Origin: Hymenoscyphus infarciens | Taxonomy: Eukaryota; Ascomycota; Leotiomycetes; Helotiales; Helotiaceae | Direction of reading: 5' to 3' | Length of the DNA: 64,000 nucleotides | Assembly: GCA_001414345.1 (NCBI GenBank) | Contig: LLCB01000148.1 | Span: 1-64,000 of the forward strand | Shown here: one piece after another, positions 11,738-22,525 of the stretch | Layout: the number at the start of each line of letters is the position of its first letter | How positions within the stretch are numbered: position 1 is the stretch's first letter | Position numbers and translations under genes: made by a program | The notes under the pieces: model-generated | Databases searched by the model: none | The model's input: only the letters and a program-made list of their open reading frames with translations | Told to the model about the DNA's origin: nothing

Positions 11738-12867
11738 GTGAAAGGGGGGTGAAAGGAGAAGGGGGGGGTGTGTTTAGGCATTTTTGAGCGGTTGGGAGTA
11801 TGGCGTTTTTTTATTTGGGGGTGGGCTTCTGTTGATTCTGGGTTTGATGAGGAATGAGAAGTTCAACAAAGACGGATCGTCTTTCCCAGGGGGGATGTCT
11901 CATCCCCGCGGTTTGTTTGTGGATATCTAGGTAGAGTGCCTCCCAAGCTCTCACCTGCAGGCTGAAGGGTTTGACGACCGAGTCTCTTTCCTTCTTCGTC
12001 TCTTTTTCTGGAGTAAGTATTTAGGTTTTCAATTTCCAGGAGGAGTTGCCGCTTTCACTGTTTGGGCTTTGGGCGAGGGAAGGAGCATCTCTCTTGTCAT
12101 TCGTCTAATGGAGTCCCGACCATTTTGGGAAGTCACGATGAGAAAACCACCTCACCCACAAGCTATGCCTCCCCGGCCCTACCCTGTACCTATCCTTTCT
12201 TCCTACCCTGTGCAATGCCTCCAAGGTGACTTCGGAGCAGCTTTTCACCAACGTCTGGCCTACCTATTCTCAGACTTCCTCGTAGAAGATGACTTTGGTT
12301 AAATCACTGAATACCTGCCTACCCAGAAATATCAGGACTCCGAAGAGGGAAAATATAGATATGGTTCTCTTAAACCCCGGTTGAGGGAACGGGGAAGAGT
12401 CGTTCTTTTTCTTGTCTTTCTTTCCTACAGAAGGACGGTGTCGCTCGATGACATTCTGGCTGTTGAAGGGACGGGATGTGGACTTCATTGATGGTTGCTG
12501 CGCACGAGAGTTTACATGATTTCGGTTCTTTCCTTGGATTTTCTAGATATCAAAACCTGATACTGATTGCCATAGTTTGGTAGGATATCCATTGTCGGTT
12601 CGTCAAACGTTTCTCCCTGTGGCGTTTCCGAGCAACTAAGCTGTTAGAAGAACTACGTCCCAAAAACCGAACACGCAACAGAGTATCTGTCATTTCACTA
12701 CAGCAATACATCTCCTGGTCTACCTTCATGTTTGCCCTATGAGCTGCCACATCACCCCCCACGATCCTCCTCGTTGTGTTGGACGACTTGACCAATTCGA
12801 ATAAGCATCTTTAACTTCCTGCCAAGTAGATGATAGGTAGTCTCTACCGAACGAAGGGCTTTCTTAG
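11738..12867. other. Intergenic, no gene recognised
   Basis: About 1.1 kb with G-rich runs just after the RING gene (11748-11770) and several short frames on both strands without recognisable domains. Confidence 0.35.
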
Positions 12868-13210
12868 GGTCTTAAGCATCGGTTATCCAATCCCAAAACT
12901 CCACTGTCATCCTCAAAATCCGGTCTCGGAATTTCCAACCCATGATTCTTACTTGCCTTCCCTTCGCGCTTCACCGCACTGAATGTTTGTTGAAAATGAG
13001 ACCAAGTTCTTTGGGAACTGTCAGGGCCATCAAAAAGAACATTGAAAGGAGGTGTTAGCTCTCGGGGAAGCTCCGAAAGTGGGTTATTTACTCGAATTTC
13101 CGTCTCAAAAGCCGACACCGCTTTTTGTAACAGCGGAATTGCGAAAATACTTGCCTCTTCTTCAATGGTTTGGTTAAGAGCTACTGCACTGCTGTATCTT
13201 TTAATATGTA
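12868..13210 (-). pseudogene. Unidentified coding-like fragment
   Basis: A minus-strand reading frame stays open for about 115 codons and reads like protein, with phrases such as NQTIEEEASIFAIPLLQKA, RVNNPLSELPREL and RPDFEDDSGVLGL. It has no ATG in a sensible place; the first usable alternative start is GTG near 13118. I do not recognise a family. It lies head-to-head with the decayed MFS transporter. It could be the last exon of a gene whose 5' part is lost, or a chance frame. Confidence 0.3.
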
Positions 13211-13418
13211 TCCTATCTAATTGGCCAATTCAATATGGAGATGTGGGTCTTATCGGATCTATTCAGCCATCTCGATTTTGACTTTTTTCTATCAGGGAAA
13301 GTTCTCTGTTTCTTTCGTACTTGCTTTTACAAGTCACTCTTCTTTGACTTTCTAAATACAAGCTTTGTTTCTTGCCACCATTGAAAGGTGCTTGCTATCT
13401 ATCTTCAATGCTACCAAG

Positions 13419-15133
13419 ATGCCAGAAAATGAACTCGTCCGAATAGAAACAAACATCCTGCCCATAGCAAAACTTGTAGTAGTCTTCTACGGCGTCTCCT
13501 TCTCCCTCCTGATATCCATCATCGATCAAAATTCCATCGGAATTGCTCTCCCTACAATTGGCGAAGATCTCAATTCCGCAACTACCATCGCATTGGCGGG
13601 AACGTCTAGTTTGATTGCAGATACTGTGTTTCAAGTTTTGTATGGACGGCTGAGTGACATCATTGGTCGAAAAGTGGTCTTTCTTTCTGCGGTTGGATTG
13701 CTTGCTTTGGGGGATTTGTTATGTGGGTTTGCGAAGACAGGACCACAACTCTATGCCTTTCGGGGTATTTCTGGGGTGGGAAATGGAGGGATCACGGCGT
13801 TGACTATGATGATTGTCTCGGATGTTGTTACTCTTGAGAATAGAGGAAAGTGAGTTTTCATCTCCTCCCCATTTCAAGTTCTCAATTGACCGCTTTCCAT
13901 ATATCAAGGAATACTAGGCTCTTGCGTAGGCCTGGGAAACACCATCGGTCCCTTCCTTGCAGCAGCCTTCGTTGAATACTCCACATGGCGCGGTCTATTC
14001 TGGTGCATCTGTCCCATGGCCGTCCTCTCCGGAATCCGGGTCGCTATCATGCTCCCACCCAGTAAAGTCCACGGCGACATGAAAGCCAAAGTTGCAGCCA
14101 TAGACTACTACGGAATCATCTCCAGTTCATCAGCGATTCTCCTCCTGCTCATCCCTATCTCGGGAGGGGGAACGTGTTTCAACTCCTCCAGCCCGATGGT
14201 GATTTCCATGCTCACTTTAGGAAGTATTTGTATGATCACCTTCCTACATGTGGAATGGAAGTTTGCAGTCATGCCCATGATGCCCCTGAGACTCTTCAAA
14301 ATCCCGGCTATTAGCGCGATTATGGCGCAGAATTTTGTTTTTGGAATCGTCTACTATTCCCATTTATACTATCTCCCCATCTACTACCAAAACGCACGAC
14401 AATTCTCCCCTCTTCTCTCAGCGGCTCTTACGATCCCCTTTGTGGCCGCACAATCGACACTTTCGCTTCTCTCAAGACAATATGTTAGTAGAACAAGACG
14501 CTATGGAGAAGTTATTTGGTCAGGGTATGCTCTTTGGACTTTGGGGGCGGGTTTGATGTTACTTTGTGACCGCATGACTCCGAGGTGGCAACTTGTTGTT
14601 TTTCTGTTTAGCGAGGGGCCGGGGTGGGAAATGTGTTTCAACCTACACTTGTTGCTGCACAGGCGCATACTAAAAAGGGCGATCGGGCTGTCATTATTAG
14701 TGTGAGGAACTTTATGCGGGCACTTTTGGGTCTTGCTCTTTCATCGGCGGTTTTTTCGAATGTCTTGAAGGCAAGCCTTGCTGCTGTTTCGACCCCCTTG
14801 CCGGTTGGGTTTGTGGGTGAGGTTGTGGCTTCTATGTTGAGGGTTCCGGATTTAAGTCCATTGGATGGGGGACAGAGGGAGGAGGTTCTGGGTGCGTATA
14901 TGGATGCTAGTAAAGCGGTGTTCTAGACCTGGTGTCCTATTATGGCTGTTTGCTTGGGCTTGTGTGTCTTTATTAAAGATAAGGGTCTGCAAAGAGCGGA
15001 GGACTAGATTGAGGTTGTTGGGAGAAGCGAGTCGTCTACTGTGAATGGAGAGAGTGATGGGGATGGGAGGGTGGTGGAGGGGGTTGATGGTGTGGACAGG
15101 AGTGAGAAAGGGGTGGGTGGTAAAGTTGAATGA
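13419..15133 (+). pseudogene. DHA2-family MFS transporter, pseudogene
   Basis: Relic of a 14-TM drug:H+ antiporter-type major facilitator. It starts at the ATG at 13419. Motif A is seen as GRLSDIIGRK, then YAFRGISGVGNGG, and downstream SGGGTCF, MPLRLFKIPAI and QNARQFSPLLSAA. Lesions visible: (1) the intron at 13853-13899 has donor GTGAGT, but the base pair before the frame-preserving exon (ATATCAAGGA) is AT, not AG; (2) one G is missing in GAGGGGCC near 14615, shifting frame before VGNVFQPTLVAAQ; (3) RALLGLALSSAV appears to lack four residues usual at this motif; (4) TAG at 14924-14926, then 26 more in-frame codons including WCPIMAVCLGLCVF, a lost final membrane segment; (5) TAG at 15005-15007, then a further 41 codons to TGA at 15131. 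The high conservation elsewhere points to recent loss. Assembly error could explain only the one-base indel. Confidence 0.85.
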
Positions 15134-16280
15134 AGGCTAAAAAGATTTCCGCTGCTAGATTCCCTTTTGATAGACCGTGTATGGAAAGGAAAAGTGGCTA
15201 TCAAGACGATTTTCACGTGTTTTTTTTTTTAAACATGTTTCAAGTAATTGACTTGAGTAAATTAGCCAACAAACGTTGAGTAAGCCAACCCTTGACCAGT
15301 AAGCCGGAAAAGGACCTCTTCGCTAAATATTGTAGTTTGCCAAGTGGAAACAGAAAAAATGACTAGTTGACGAAGGGAGCGACTTGAGAACGGGTAAACT
15401 CTTGCCATTAGCCTATGTTTTTTCGTGACAACTTATACAAGAAATATTGTTTGAGAAGGCTTCGGAGACTTTATAATTACGTCTAAAAGTCTTTTAGAAC
15501 AATTAAATGGATTATAGGAATGGTTTAGGAGAAATTTTCTTACTGTACTGGCTTTTCTTAAGGGTTACATATCAACTATTCATTTTGAAGAGAGTTCGTG
15601 TTTTTTGACAACTACATAAACTACCCGTTTTGTATCCTCTGTGTAATATTATCTTGTAGTGTAATCCAGCTATTGCTTAGTCCACCCTCCATAAATATAC
15701 TACCACTACAAACCAGTCAATTCCCTATGGCATACGACGCTCTCAGACCTTCCAACTCAGCAGAAAACTAGATGACTGAGACTATGGGTATCAGATACAA
15801 CCTACATAACCTTAGTAGCTGTGGAGAATTGTGTTGCCGGTGACTGGTGTTGGTAAAATCCTCAAAGAAGCAGCATAAACAATAAATCCGAACCTCCGTC
15901 TCTCCGCGCTCTGGAAATACCAAAGCACCAGGACGCCACTCAAGTAATTTCTCGACAAAGAGTGGTCTTATTGACTCCATTTTGCTTACCAGTTGCCTAA
16001 GAGTGCTTCTCGCTACCGATCTATTTCATACCAGCACTCACTGCTCAATGTACCACTTCCTGATGACGCTTCGCTTGCGTTATCTACACGAGAGTGCCTT
16101 GGTAAGGTATCAAGTGTTTTAGCACCCAGTCTAGACAGCTTAGCTTTCTTGTAAATGACTGAGTCCCTCGCCTTCTCCCTCAAAATTCATCTCCTCAGCA
16201 TTCAACCTCATCTTTCTTCTCCAATTCTCATCTTGTAAAACTCAAGAGCAGCTTCTGAATCCTCCAGTCACAAACTCGAA
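15134..16280. other. Intergenic
   Basis: About 1.1 kb, moderately AT-rich, between two pseudogenes. The final 130 bp (CT-rich, with ATCTTCTCAATTC-like leader sequence) look like the promoter-proximal region of the secreted-protein gene. No other gene found. Confidence 0.4.
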
Positions 16281-16941
16281 ATGGTTCTTATCCTTAAAAC
16301 TCTTACCGGTGCCTTAGCTCTCGCTTTTACTGCGTCCGGGGTCCAACTTCCAGCCGATATCTCAGAGGGAACCTATATCATTTCCACCAACGTGACCACC
16401 GGTGAGGACGTCTTTACTCGTCGTCTAGACCCAGAAATCAGCAAAACCTATGCAGCTACTTCCGCCAAGATAGCGAAGCGCTTCACCTGGCCATCCGGTA
16501 CAACTCTTCTGTGCGGAGGAACTTGGACAAACCATAACGACTTCTACAACCACGCGTACAATAAGTTTCTTAGCGCCTGGGCTTCTCTCGGAAGTGCCAA
16601 GGTTGGGAAAGGCAAGAGACTCGCTAGCTATTATGGTAAGCCATGCTTCAAGTGCCACTTTCACTAGTCTGGGAATTCTTTGGATTCTACCCTGCTAAGT
16701 TTTGGACATTGCTTGAACCTGTCCTTTTGATGAACCAAACTGACCTCAAGTCATTTAGGTGGTACTATAGCATTCATGTGAGATTATAGCGGTAACCCAT
16801 GCTGCACTGACGAAAAGGACTCGGCTTTGAATCTTGTCAATTCAGCATGCGGTCAATTTGGGGGTGGATAGGTATGATGAAGCTGGTAGGTTCACGTCGA
16901 TGTTTTCGAGGTATTCTGGTTTGTCGTATTACTGTACTAAC
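16281..16941 (+). pseudogene. Small secreted protein, probably inactivated
   Basis: Exon 1 (16281-16635) is intact and encodes a signal peptide (MVLILKTLTGALALAFTASG) followed by about 98 polar residues with a single clear Cys (LLCGGTW). An intron of 123 bp (16636-16758, GTAAGC to TTTAG) leads to exon 2 reading GGTIAFM, then an in-frame TGA at 16779-16781. After it the frame continues as DYSGNPCCTDEKDSALN and ACGQFG. At the G-run near 16858 the frame shifts, and the coding sense resumes as DRYDEAGRFTSMFS and YYCTN. The TGA sits where a Cys (TGC/TGT) would fit, since the exon is otherwise Cys-rich. The pattern resembles small Cys-containing secreted proteins of plant-associated fungi; no function is claimed. 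An alternative splice that skips the TGA block would save the frame but discard the Cys-rich core. Confidence 0.6.
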
Positions 16942-17963
16942 AGACTCCGGTATACGTTAGTTGAGCGTTCCTGCGTAGAGAGCAAGGTATACGTTCCCCT
17001 TTTCATTCAAACAATACAACCCTAAGGCCAACTTGTTACAGCCAGTCTTACAGAAATGTTAGGGCCAATGCCGATTTTTGCTAGGTATCTAGTACAATCC
17101 ACTGGAAGAAGGACACTGAGATCAAATATGGTTTTTTTGCCTCAAAATCTTCTAGTTTGACAAATATGGAGGAAGTGGGTTTCTTTTCTTTGAACGAGGA
17201 TTTAGTAATGATCGCTTCTTTTACTCAAGTCAACAGACGTGATCTTCTATAATCCTCCTTAGTTGAATAATAATAAAATATTCTTAGCAAGTTCCGAATT
17301 CTTCGTAGTACAATAATATTTCCCCCTCAAAAATAATTAAGAGTAGAGTGAGTATAAGCTTTCCACCCGCTTAACATACCCCTGGCCCCCACCATTTCCC
17401 CCCTAAAACGAACTAGTCATTCCCCCGACTCTGACAATACTCCTTATTTAGCTTCTATAGCCAATGTTATACTAGCACAATACACAGCAGTGGTCTCTAC
17501 TATATATTACAAAATATAAAGAGCTAGCTAATTCCTAAAACAGTTTCTAGAACGTAGCTGAGAAGAAGGGTCAGATTATTAGAGAGAGTAATGGGGATAG
17601 ATCATGTTTAACCTTGGCGTGTTTTTCGAATATGTTCAGAGTAATTATACGTTGTCAGGAACAAGAGGAGTAAGATCAAAAGTTAAGTAACGAAGAGAGT
17701 GATAACAGTGGTAGGAGTTACGTAAGATAATCTCAAATTCAGCAAATTAATTCACGAAGCTTCTAAAGTAACTTTCCACAAGAGCAAGGTATCTCAAGCA
17801 AGAGCTTATATTTGTAGGAGAAATGAGTTTGAATTCCCATTGACTTGTCGAACACTACTAGTAATTGATTGTCCATGACAGCTTTGTACAGTCGAGGAGA
17901 AAGTAGGCATACGCAGAGCAATTCCCACTTCCTTTGCCCCCCCTAAAACCATCACCTAGTCCC
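16942..17963. other. Intergenic
   Basis: About 1 kb, AT-rich (long AT stretches at 17240-17340 and 17440-17530). Low-complexity sequence; no gene, terminal repeat or structured RNA recognised. Confidence 0.4.
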
Positions 17964-18269
17964 TCATTTACTATGATGCTCAGACATCCAAACTCCTATT
18001 GGGGTAGATCGAATGGCAGCCGTCTTTTCCATCCCCTCCGCAGCGCCTGACAATACAAAGATTGAGCCTGTGAATATTGAAGCATACCCTCCGAGTAAAA
18101 CTGGTAGAGGTAGATTGGTGTAAAAGGTAACATTGATACCTTTCAGTCCTGTAGGGTACCTGTGCATGCTTGCGCTGACCGATGATTGATGTAGCTCTCT
18201 CCAGATTTGTGGTACTTTTACTGGAATCCCTTTGAGAAGAAGAGGTGATAGGCGAGAGGGGAGAGGCAT
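17964..18269 (-). CDS. Small conserved-looking membrane protein, function unknown
   Basis: Single-exon frame of 101 aa from ATG at 18269. The N-terminus has basic and hydroxylated residues and no acidic ones (MPLPSRLSPLLLKG, KVPQIWRELHQSS), compatible with mitochondrial import. One hydrophobic segment at about residues 54-76 (LPVLLGGYASIFTGSIFVLSG) would cross a membrane. It looks coding: no low complexity, sensible residue mix, and a hydrophobic segment with small residues as in small respiratory-chain or ATP-synthase accessory subunits. I cannot name a family. A second, overlapping frame of 124 aa starts upstream but is Ser/Thr/His-rich and looks like a shadow. Confidence 0.55.
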   Translation of the reverse strand: MPLPSRLSPLLLKGIPVKVPQIWRELHQSSVSASMHRYPTGLKGINVTFYTNLPLPVLLGGYASIFTGSIFVLSGAAEGMEKTAAIRSTPIGVWMSEHHSK

Positions 18270-19988
18270 TTTGGTGTTTTGAGGTGGGAGTTAAGTGAGT
18301 TATGTTTGGTAAGGTGAAGAATTGGTGGTGTTTTAGAGAGTTGTTCTTCGACAAAAATTGTGAAGATATGCACTTTTTGAAGGGCAGTAGAAGCTGTTAA
18401 TACTTTTAGTTGTGGAAGCTACCTAGTGTATTTAGCGTCTTATGGGTTCTTGGGTCATCATTCTCGCTTAACCCTAGTTACATAGACTAAAAAGTTGGAG
18501 GACTTTTAGGTTGGAAATGCTGTCGTGTCATACAGAGCTACAACATAAAAAATAATTCATAACTGTAATGTAGCAGTAGTTGCGAGAACTTGTGACGGCA
18601 CTGTCAAAGTAAGAGAATCATGCATTTCGCTACGAACGCCTACTTTGAACTCAATTGCACGAAACAGCCCGGGACAATTGACACAATTTGTCAAAGTAAA
18701 GAAAGTGAGAAGTCGGGATTATCTTACAAGTCCTTCCCGTGCCTTCGTACTAACACATACCCCCACCCAAGTCCCCATCCAGGGCCATTTTATTGATACA
18801 TCCTTCCGAGCAAAACAATTAGTCACTCCGTTGACACTTATTCTGCTGTTCACACTCCTCTAACATCTCCAACAATGTGTTCCAAATGATGTATATCGAG
18901 CAGTAACCACATATAACCACCATGCAAGAGCAGCCTAGGCTGCATAGTGCCGAGATTTACCAACTCGCCGTGGGGAATCAACTCTTATGAAGTTTTTTAT
19001 ATTGATTTGTCCTTGCGGCCTTCTTTTGTTTCTCTGTACTAATGACTTCTTAGGTGTTGATGTCCAGGTTTGTGGCTTCTTTACTGCTCCTGCTAGTTAG
19101 GTGATGTTCTTGGAAAGATAACTTAATATGCGAGAGGTTTTGGGCATCACGAGTTCTTGATAGGACCTAACTCTGCGTTGATTGAAGGGCGAGACTGAGG
19201 TGTGTAGTATTTGAAGTTGTTATAGAGGTATATGTGGTTGTTGTAAAACACTTCGTTGGTGAGATGGAAGTTGAATTGTGTGTATACTTTTGAAAGATCT
19301 GATGGGATTGTAGCATAAATAGCACTCGGGACTCATACTCTTCTCCTGCTCTAGTTCAACGACATTACCACCTCCACCGCAGAACCTGTAAGGTACATGC
19401 TCAGCACTATGAGTAATCATTCTTAGCGAGAGTTTCATAGGCATGGAGACCAATTTCTGAGTCATGGATTAAGCAAAACCTACTAATGAAGGTTCTGTTG
19501 TTATTCCAGTACCAGAAAGAAAGCGATATTAATACATTCTTTGAATAGTTTAGACTACAGTATTTATAGAGTTGTGATTATACATACAAGCGACTTTCTT
19601 TCCTGATCCACGCCCCTACACAAGTTCGTCCCTAAAATAAAAAGAAACTATGCCTTCGATTCCTCTTTTACCTCTTTTCGCTTCCACTGTACTTCCTGAT
19701 ACTCAGCAACCATATCCCATAAGCTTCCGAGTGGCGTTTACACACAAACAGCCATTGTTGACTTTCGCGATTTTTTTGTGAAGTCTCGTAGTTCATTCAA
19801 GGCGATCCGATATATCCCGACTCCGATCCGATTTCACTCCGAAAAGGAGCCGGCGCTTCTACCCCCGAGCGGCCGCGCTAAAGCACCTTCATCCCGACCA
19901 AAACCAAAAAGTTATCTCCAGCTCCCAAAACCACGCCAACAACCTGAGCCATTGAGCGGCGCCCACCCCCTCACACATCCCCAAAGTG
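18270..19988. other. Intergenic, no supportable gene
   Basis: About 1.7 kb. Short frames occur at 18645-18863 (+) and 19220-19465 (-), but neither shows a domain, signal peptide or splice context that I trust. The last 200 bp are CT/CA-rich leader of the ribosomal protein gene. Confidence 0.4.
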
Positions 19989-21331
19989 ATGAGTGTCTCA
20001 CGCCCCGCAAGATGTCTCCTCTCCGCCCCCTCAATGCCACGCATCCACCCTCGCGTCGGCCCTCGAAACTTCCACACATCCCCTACTCTCTCCGAGCGAC
20101 GAAAACCACGATACTCGAGCATCGAAGCCTCTGACATGGGTCTCATAACTGCCCAACGAAAGGCGAAGGCGGAAAAGGCAAAGGAGACTTTCAAAGCTTA
20201 TACGCCAGAGGAAAAGGAGTTTCTCACGAAACAATATACGCCGGAGCAACTCGCAGCCATCGAGGCGGGAGAGAAGGCGATTGATCCGGTGGATTTGGAT
20301 GAGAGAGGTGTACTGAGGACGGACTGGGGGAGTCTGACATACATTGATGATTTTGCGACGAGGAGACCGTTTGTGGATAAGAAGGCTAGTGTTTGGGAGG
20401 GACCCGTGGATCCTAATGCGAGGCTGATGACGCCCGAAGAGATGAAGAGGGCGGATGCGGAGTATGAGTGGAATATTATACAGCAGAATCCTCAGGAGAA
20501 GAACTATCCTTTTGATGATCCTGTTAAGCGTGCGGAGGCTCGTCCTAGTCGAACGGATTTGCTCAAGTCGTTTGATGAGGTTCCTATTACGGTTGGGAGT
20601 CATGGGCCTATAGCGCCTAAACATCAATCTGCTGTTGCGCCTGCTATTCCAATGGGCATCGAAGCTGCTGTTGATGGCACAGAAAAATTGGTCGAGGGAG
20701 AGGAAACCGATATGCGAGATCCAGATGGAATCTACGATTTACTTCGAAAACAAACTGGCCTGACACTGGATCAAATTTTTGAATACAGACTCAAGATTCT
20801 TGTTCAACATCGAGTTGTTAACCAAACCCGATTGGGAAAGATCCAGAGTTTATATTGTCTCGCCATTTGCGGAAACGGAGAGGGCAGATTGGGAATTGGA
20901 GAGGCAAAGGGCCAGGAAACAGAGGATGCGATGAAGAATGCGAGGATTCAAGCGATCAAGAATATGAAGCCCATACCACGATACGAGAAACGTACGATTT
21001 ATGGAGAGGTAGAGGGGAAAGTGTCTGCAGCGGAGGTTAAGCTTATGAGCAGGCCACCAGGTTTGTTTTTCTGCTATTAAAGCCTGTGAGCAATCAACTA
21101 ACACACATAACAGGATTTGGTCTCCGTTGCCAACATTTGATCTTCGAAATGGCTCGCGCAGCAGGTATCCAAGATCTCGCGGCCAAAGTCCCACGATCGC
21201 GAAACAAGATGAACACAGTAAAGGCTACATACCAAGCATTGATGAAGCAAAGGATTCCCGATGAGGTAGCAAGGGGAAGAGGGAAGAAGTTGGTGGATGT
21301 GAGAAAGGTGTATTATGGTGGTCGTGTATAA
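19989..21331 (+). CDS. mrps5: Mitochondrial ribosomal protein uS5m (MRPS5)
   Basis: Component of the small subunit of the mitochondrial ribosome. Two exons: 19989-21060 and 21114-21331, with a 53-bp intron (GTTTGT to ACAG, branch CTAAC). The product is 429 aa. Start chosen at the ATG at 19989. The first 40 residues are Arg/Ser/Pro-rich without acidic residues, fitting a targeting peptide. Residues about 70-260 are a charged fungal extension. The S5 N-terminal domain begins near [17 protein letters not shown] and includes [20 protein letters not shown] and [14 protein letters not shown]. The C-terminal S5 domain follows the intron ([34 protein letters not shown] [13 protein letters not shown]). 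No lesions. Frames of nearly 200 aa on the opposite strand over exon 1 are shadows. Confidence 0.93.
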
Positions 21332-21684
21332 TCTCTTGTACAAAGATTCGAAGAAGCCGATGTGTAGGAATATGAGATAGCATGTTTGCATAGATAGGCG
21401 TCTAGCAAGCGCATAAATGGGAAAAACACGCATCTTCTGTATATTTATTCTTGCAAATATTGCTTGTACTGTATTGTTTTGGGGGTATCATTTCAAAGTT
21501 CTCCAAACGCCGTGTATTCCGAGGTCATTTCTTATGCCGTTCCTCCCATATGTCTTATGTCCTTGTTGTCTGACTTGCCCCCTTCTTGAGGGCCTCCCAA
21601 CAGTCCCAGAACTCATGCGCCTGCCCTCTATCTGCAAGGTTTTGTTGAGGGCATGGGGGATAGCTTCTCACGCCCGTCCCCTAC
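21332..21684. other. Convergent 3' ends
   Basis: About 350 bp between the 3' ends of the ribosomal protein gene (+) and Dad3 (-). A 121-aa plus-strand frame begins here with a hydrophobic start but runs into Dad3 exon 2, so I regard it as a shadow. Confidence 0.4.
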
Positions 21685-22142
21685 CTATTCCCTCTCCTGC
21701 CGACCGTCCGACTCACTCCCTCTGCCATCATCGCCCTCCCCATCCTGAATCTCCTGTTGTAGAACAATACTATAAACACTAGCTTTCAAGAGTGTAAACA
21801 CCAGACTTGTTTTTCGTTCTAATTGGCGCAGACCGTCGAGGATTTCGGCTGTGGGTTTGTTGGCTAGGGTGTCTAGGTGGGTTGCTAACTGTGGAGGTGC
21901 GACTTGTTAGTCCTAAGTTCTACTTGCTAAGTTGAGTGAGGAGAGTGGAGGGGTACTGGGGCAGAGGGGAAAGGGGAAGGGGAAGATGGAGGGGCATGGG
22001 GAGTATACGAGGTAAAATGGGGGCTTACTTTTCGCATGTTCTCTGCTAGTCTTTCGTATTCATCTAGGACGTCTTGTTCTAGGGGTGTGAGATCTTCGTT
22101 TTGGGAGGTAGACGGGGATTGTGGTGGTTCTGTGGTGTCCAT
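21685..22142 (-). CDS. DAD3: DASH complex subunit Dad3
   Basis: Small subunit of the DASH/Dam1 ring that couples kinetochores to spindle microtubules in fungi. Two exons: 22142-22029 and 21888-21685, with a 140-bp intron (donor GTAAGC, acceptor CACAG). The product is 105 aa. Exon 1 carries the diagnostic LTPLEQDVLDEYERLAENM. Exon 2 continues LATHLDTLANKP, AEILDGLRQLERKTSLVFTLLKASVYSIV and LQQE, matching the Dad3 pattern of two helices joined by a short turn. The C-terminal tail is acidic and polar (EIQDGEGDDGRGSESDG). The phase-0 junction falls between the two helices. An exon-1-only model of 71 aa would miss half of the protein. Confidence 0.92.
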
Positions 22143-22525
22143 TTTGGTGTTGAGGCAATTGCGCTTTTGGTATACCTATGTAGGAGTGAAATGAGGTGTG
22201 TTTGGAATCTACCCGGGCGGTAGAGCAAGAGGGTCTTACTCGCAGGACTTCGAGGAGTTGGTGGTTTTGTCGAGGTGGGGGTTTTGGTGCACGTGCACGT
22301 GCATAAGATGACATGGATTTCCCAGGATAAAGCAAAAAGAGCAAAGAAAGCATAGATCTCGTTTATTATTTCGTCAATGTTTTATGTGGTTTTATCCAAT
22401 CCCTTCCAAAGCTTACTCACTATAAGGAATTCAAGCCAGTTAAAGAGTGAAGTAAAAAAACGCCAGTCCCATTCCCCCAAGCTCATATCTCATTAAAAAT
22501 CCTTCTCTTTTTCATCCCTTCCAAC
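22143..22525. other. Intergenic
   Basis: About 380 bp upstream of Dad3 and downstream of the transcription factor, both on the minus strand. Contains a short alternating purine-pyrimidine run (GCACGTGCACGTGC) near 22290; otherwise featureless. Confidence 0.4.

Noticed and set aside
13899..13909. Using the AG of ATATCAAG as the MFS splice acceptor
   Set aside because: It shifts the frame and yields an early stop, and it removes the conserved YQG residues.
20031..20627. 198-aa minus-strand frame over the uS5m gene
   Set aside because: Shadow of a conserved plus-strand exon; Arg/Leu/Ile-rich with no domain.
21417..21782. 121-aa plus-strand frame with a hydrophobic start
   Set aside because: Lies in the 3' region between two convergent genes and overlaps Dad3 exon 2 in antisense.
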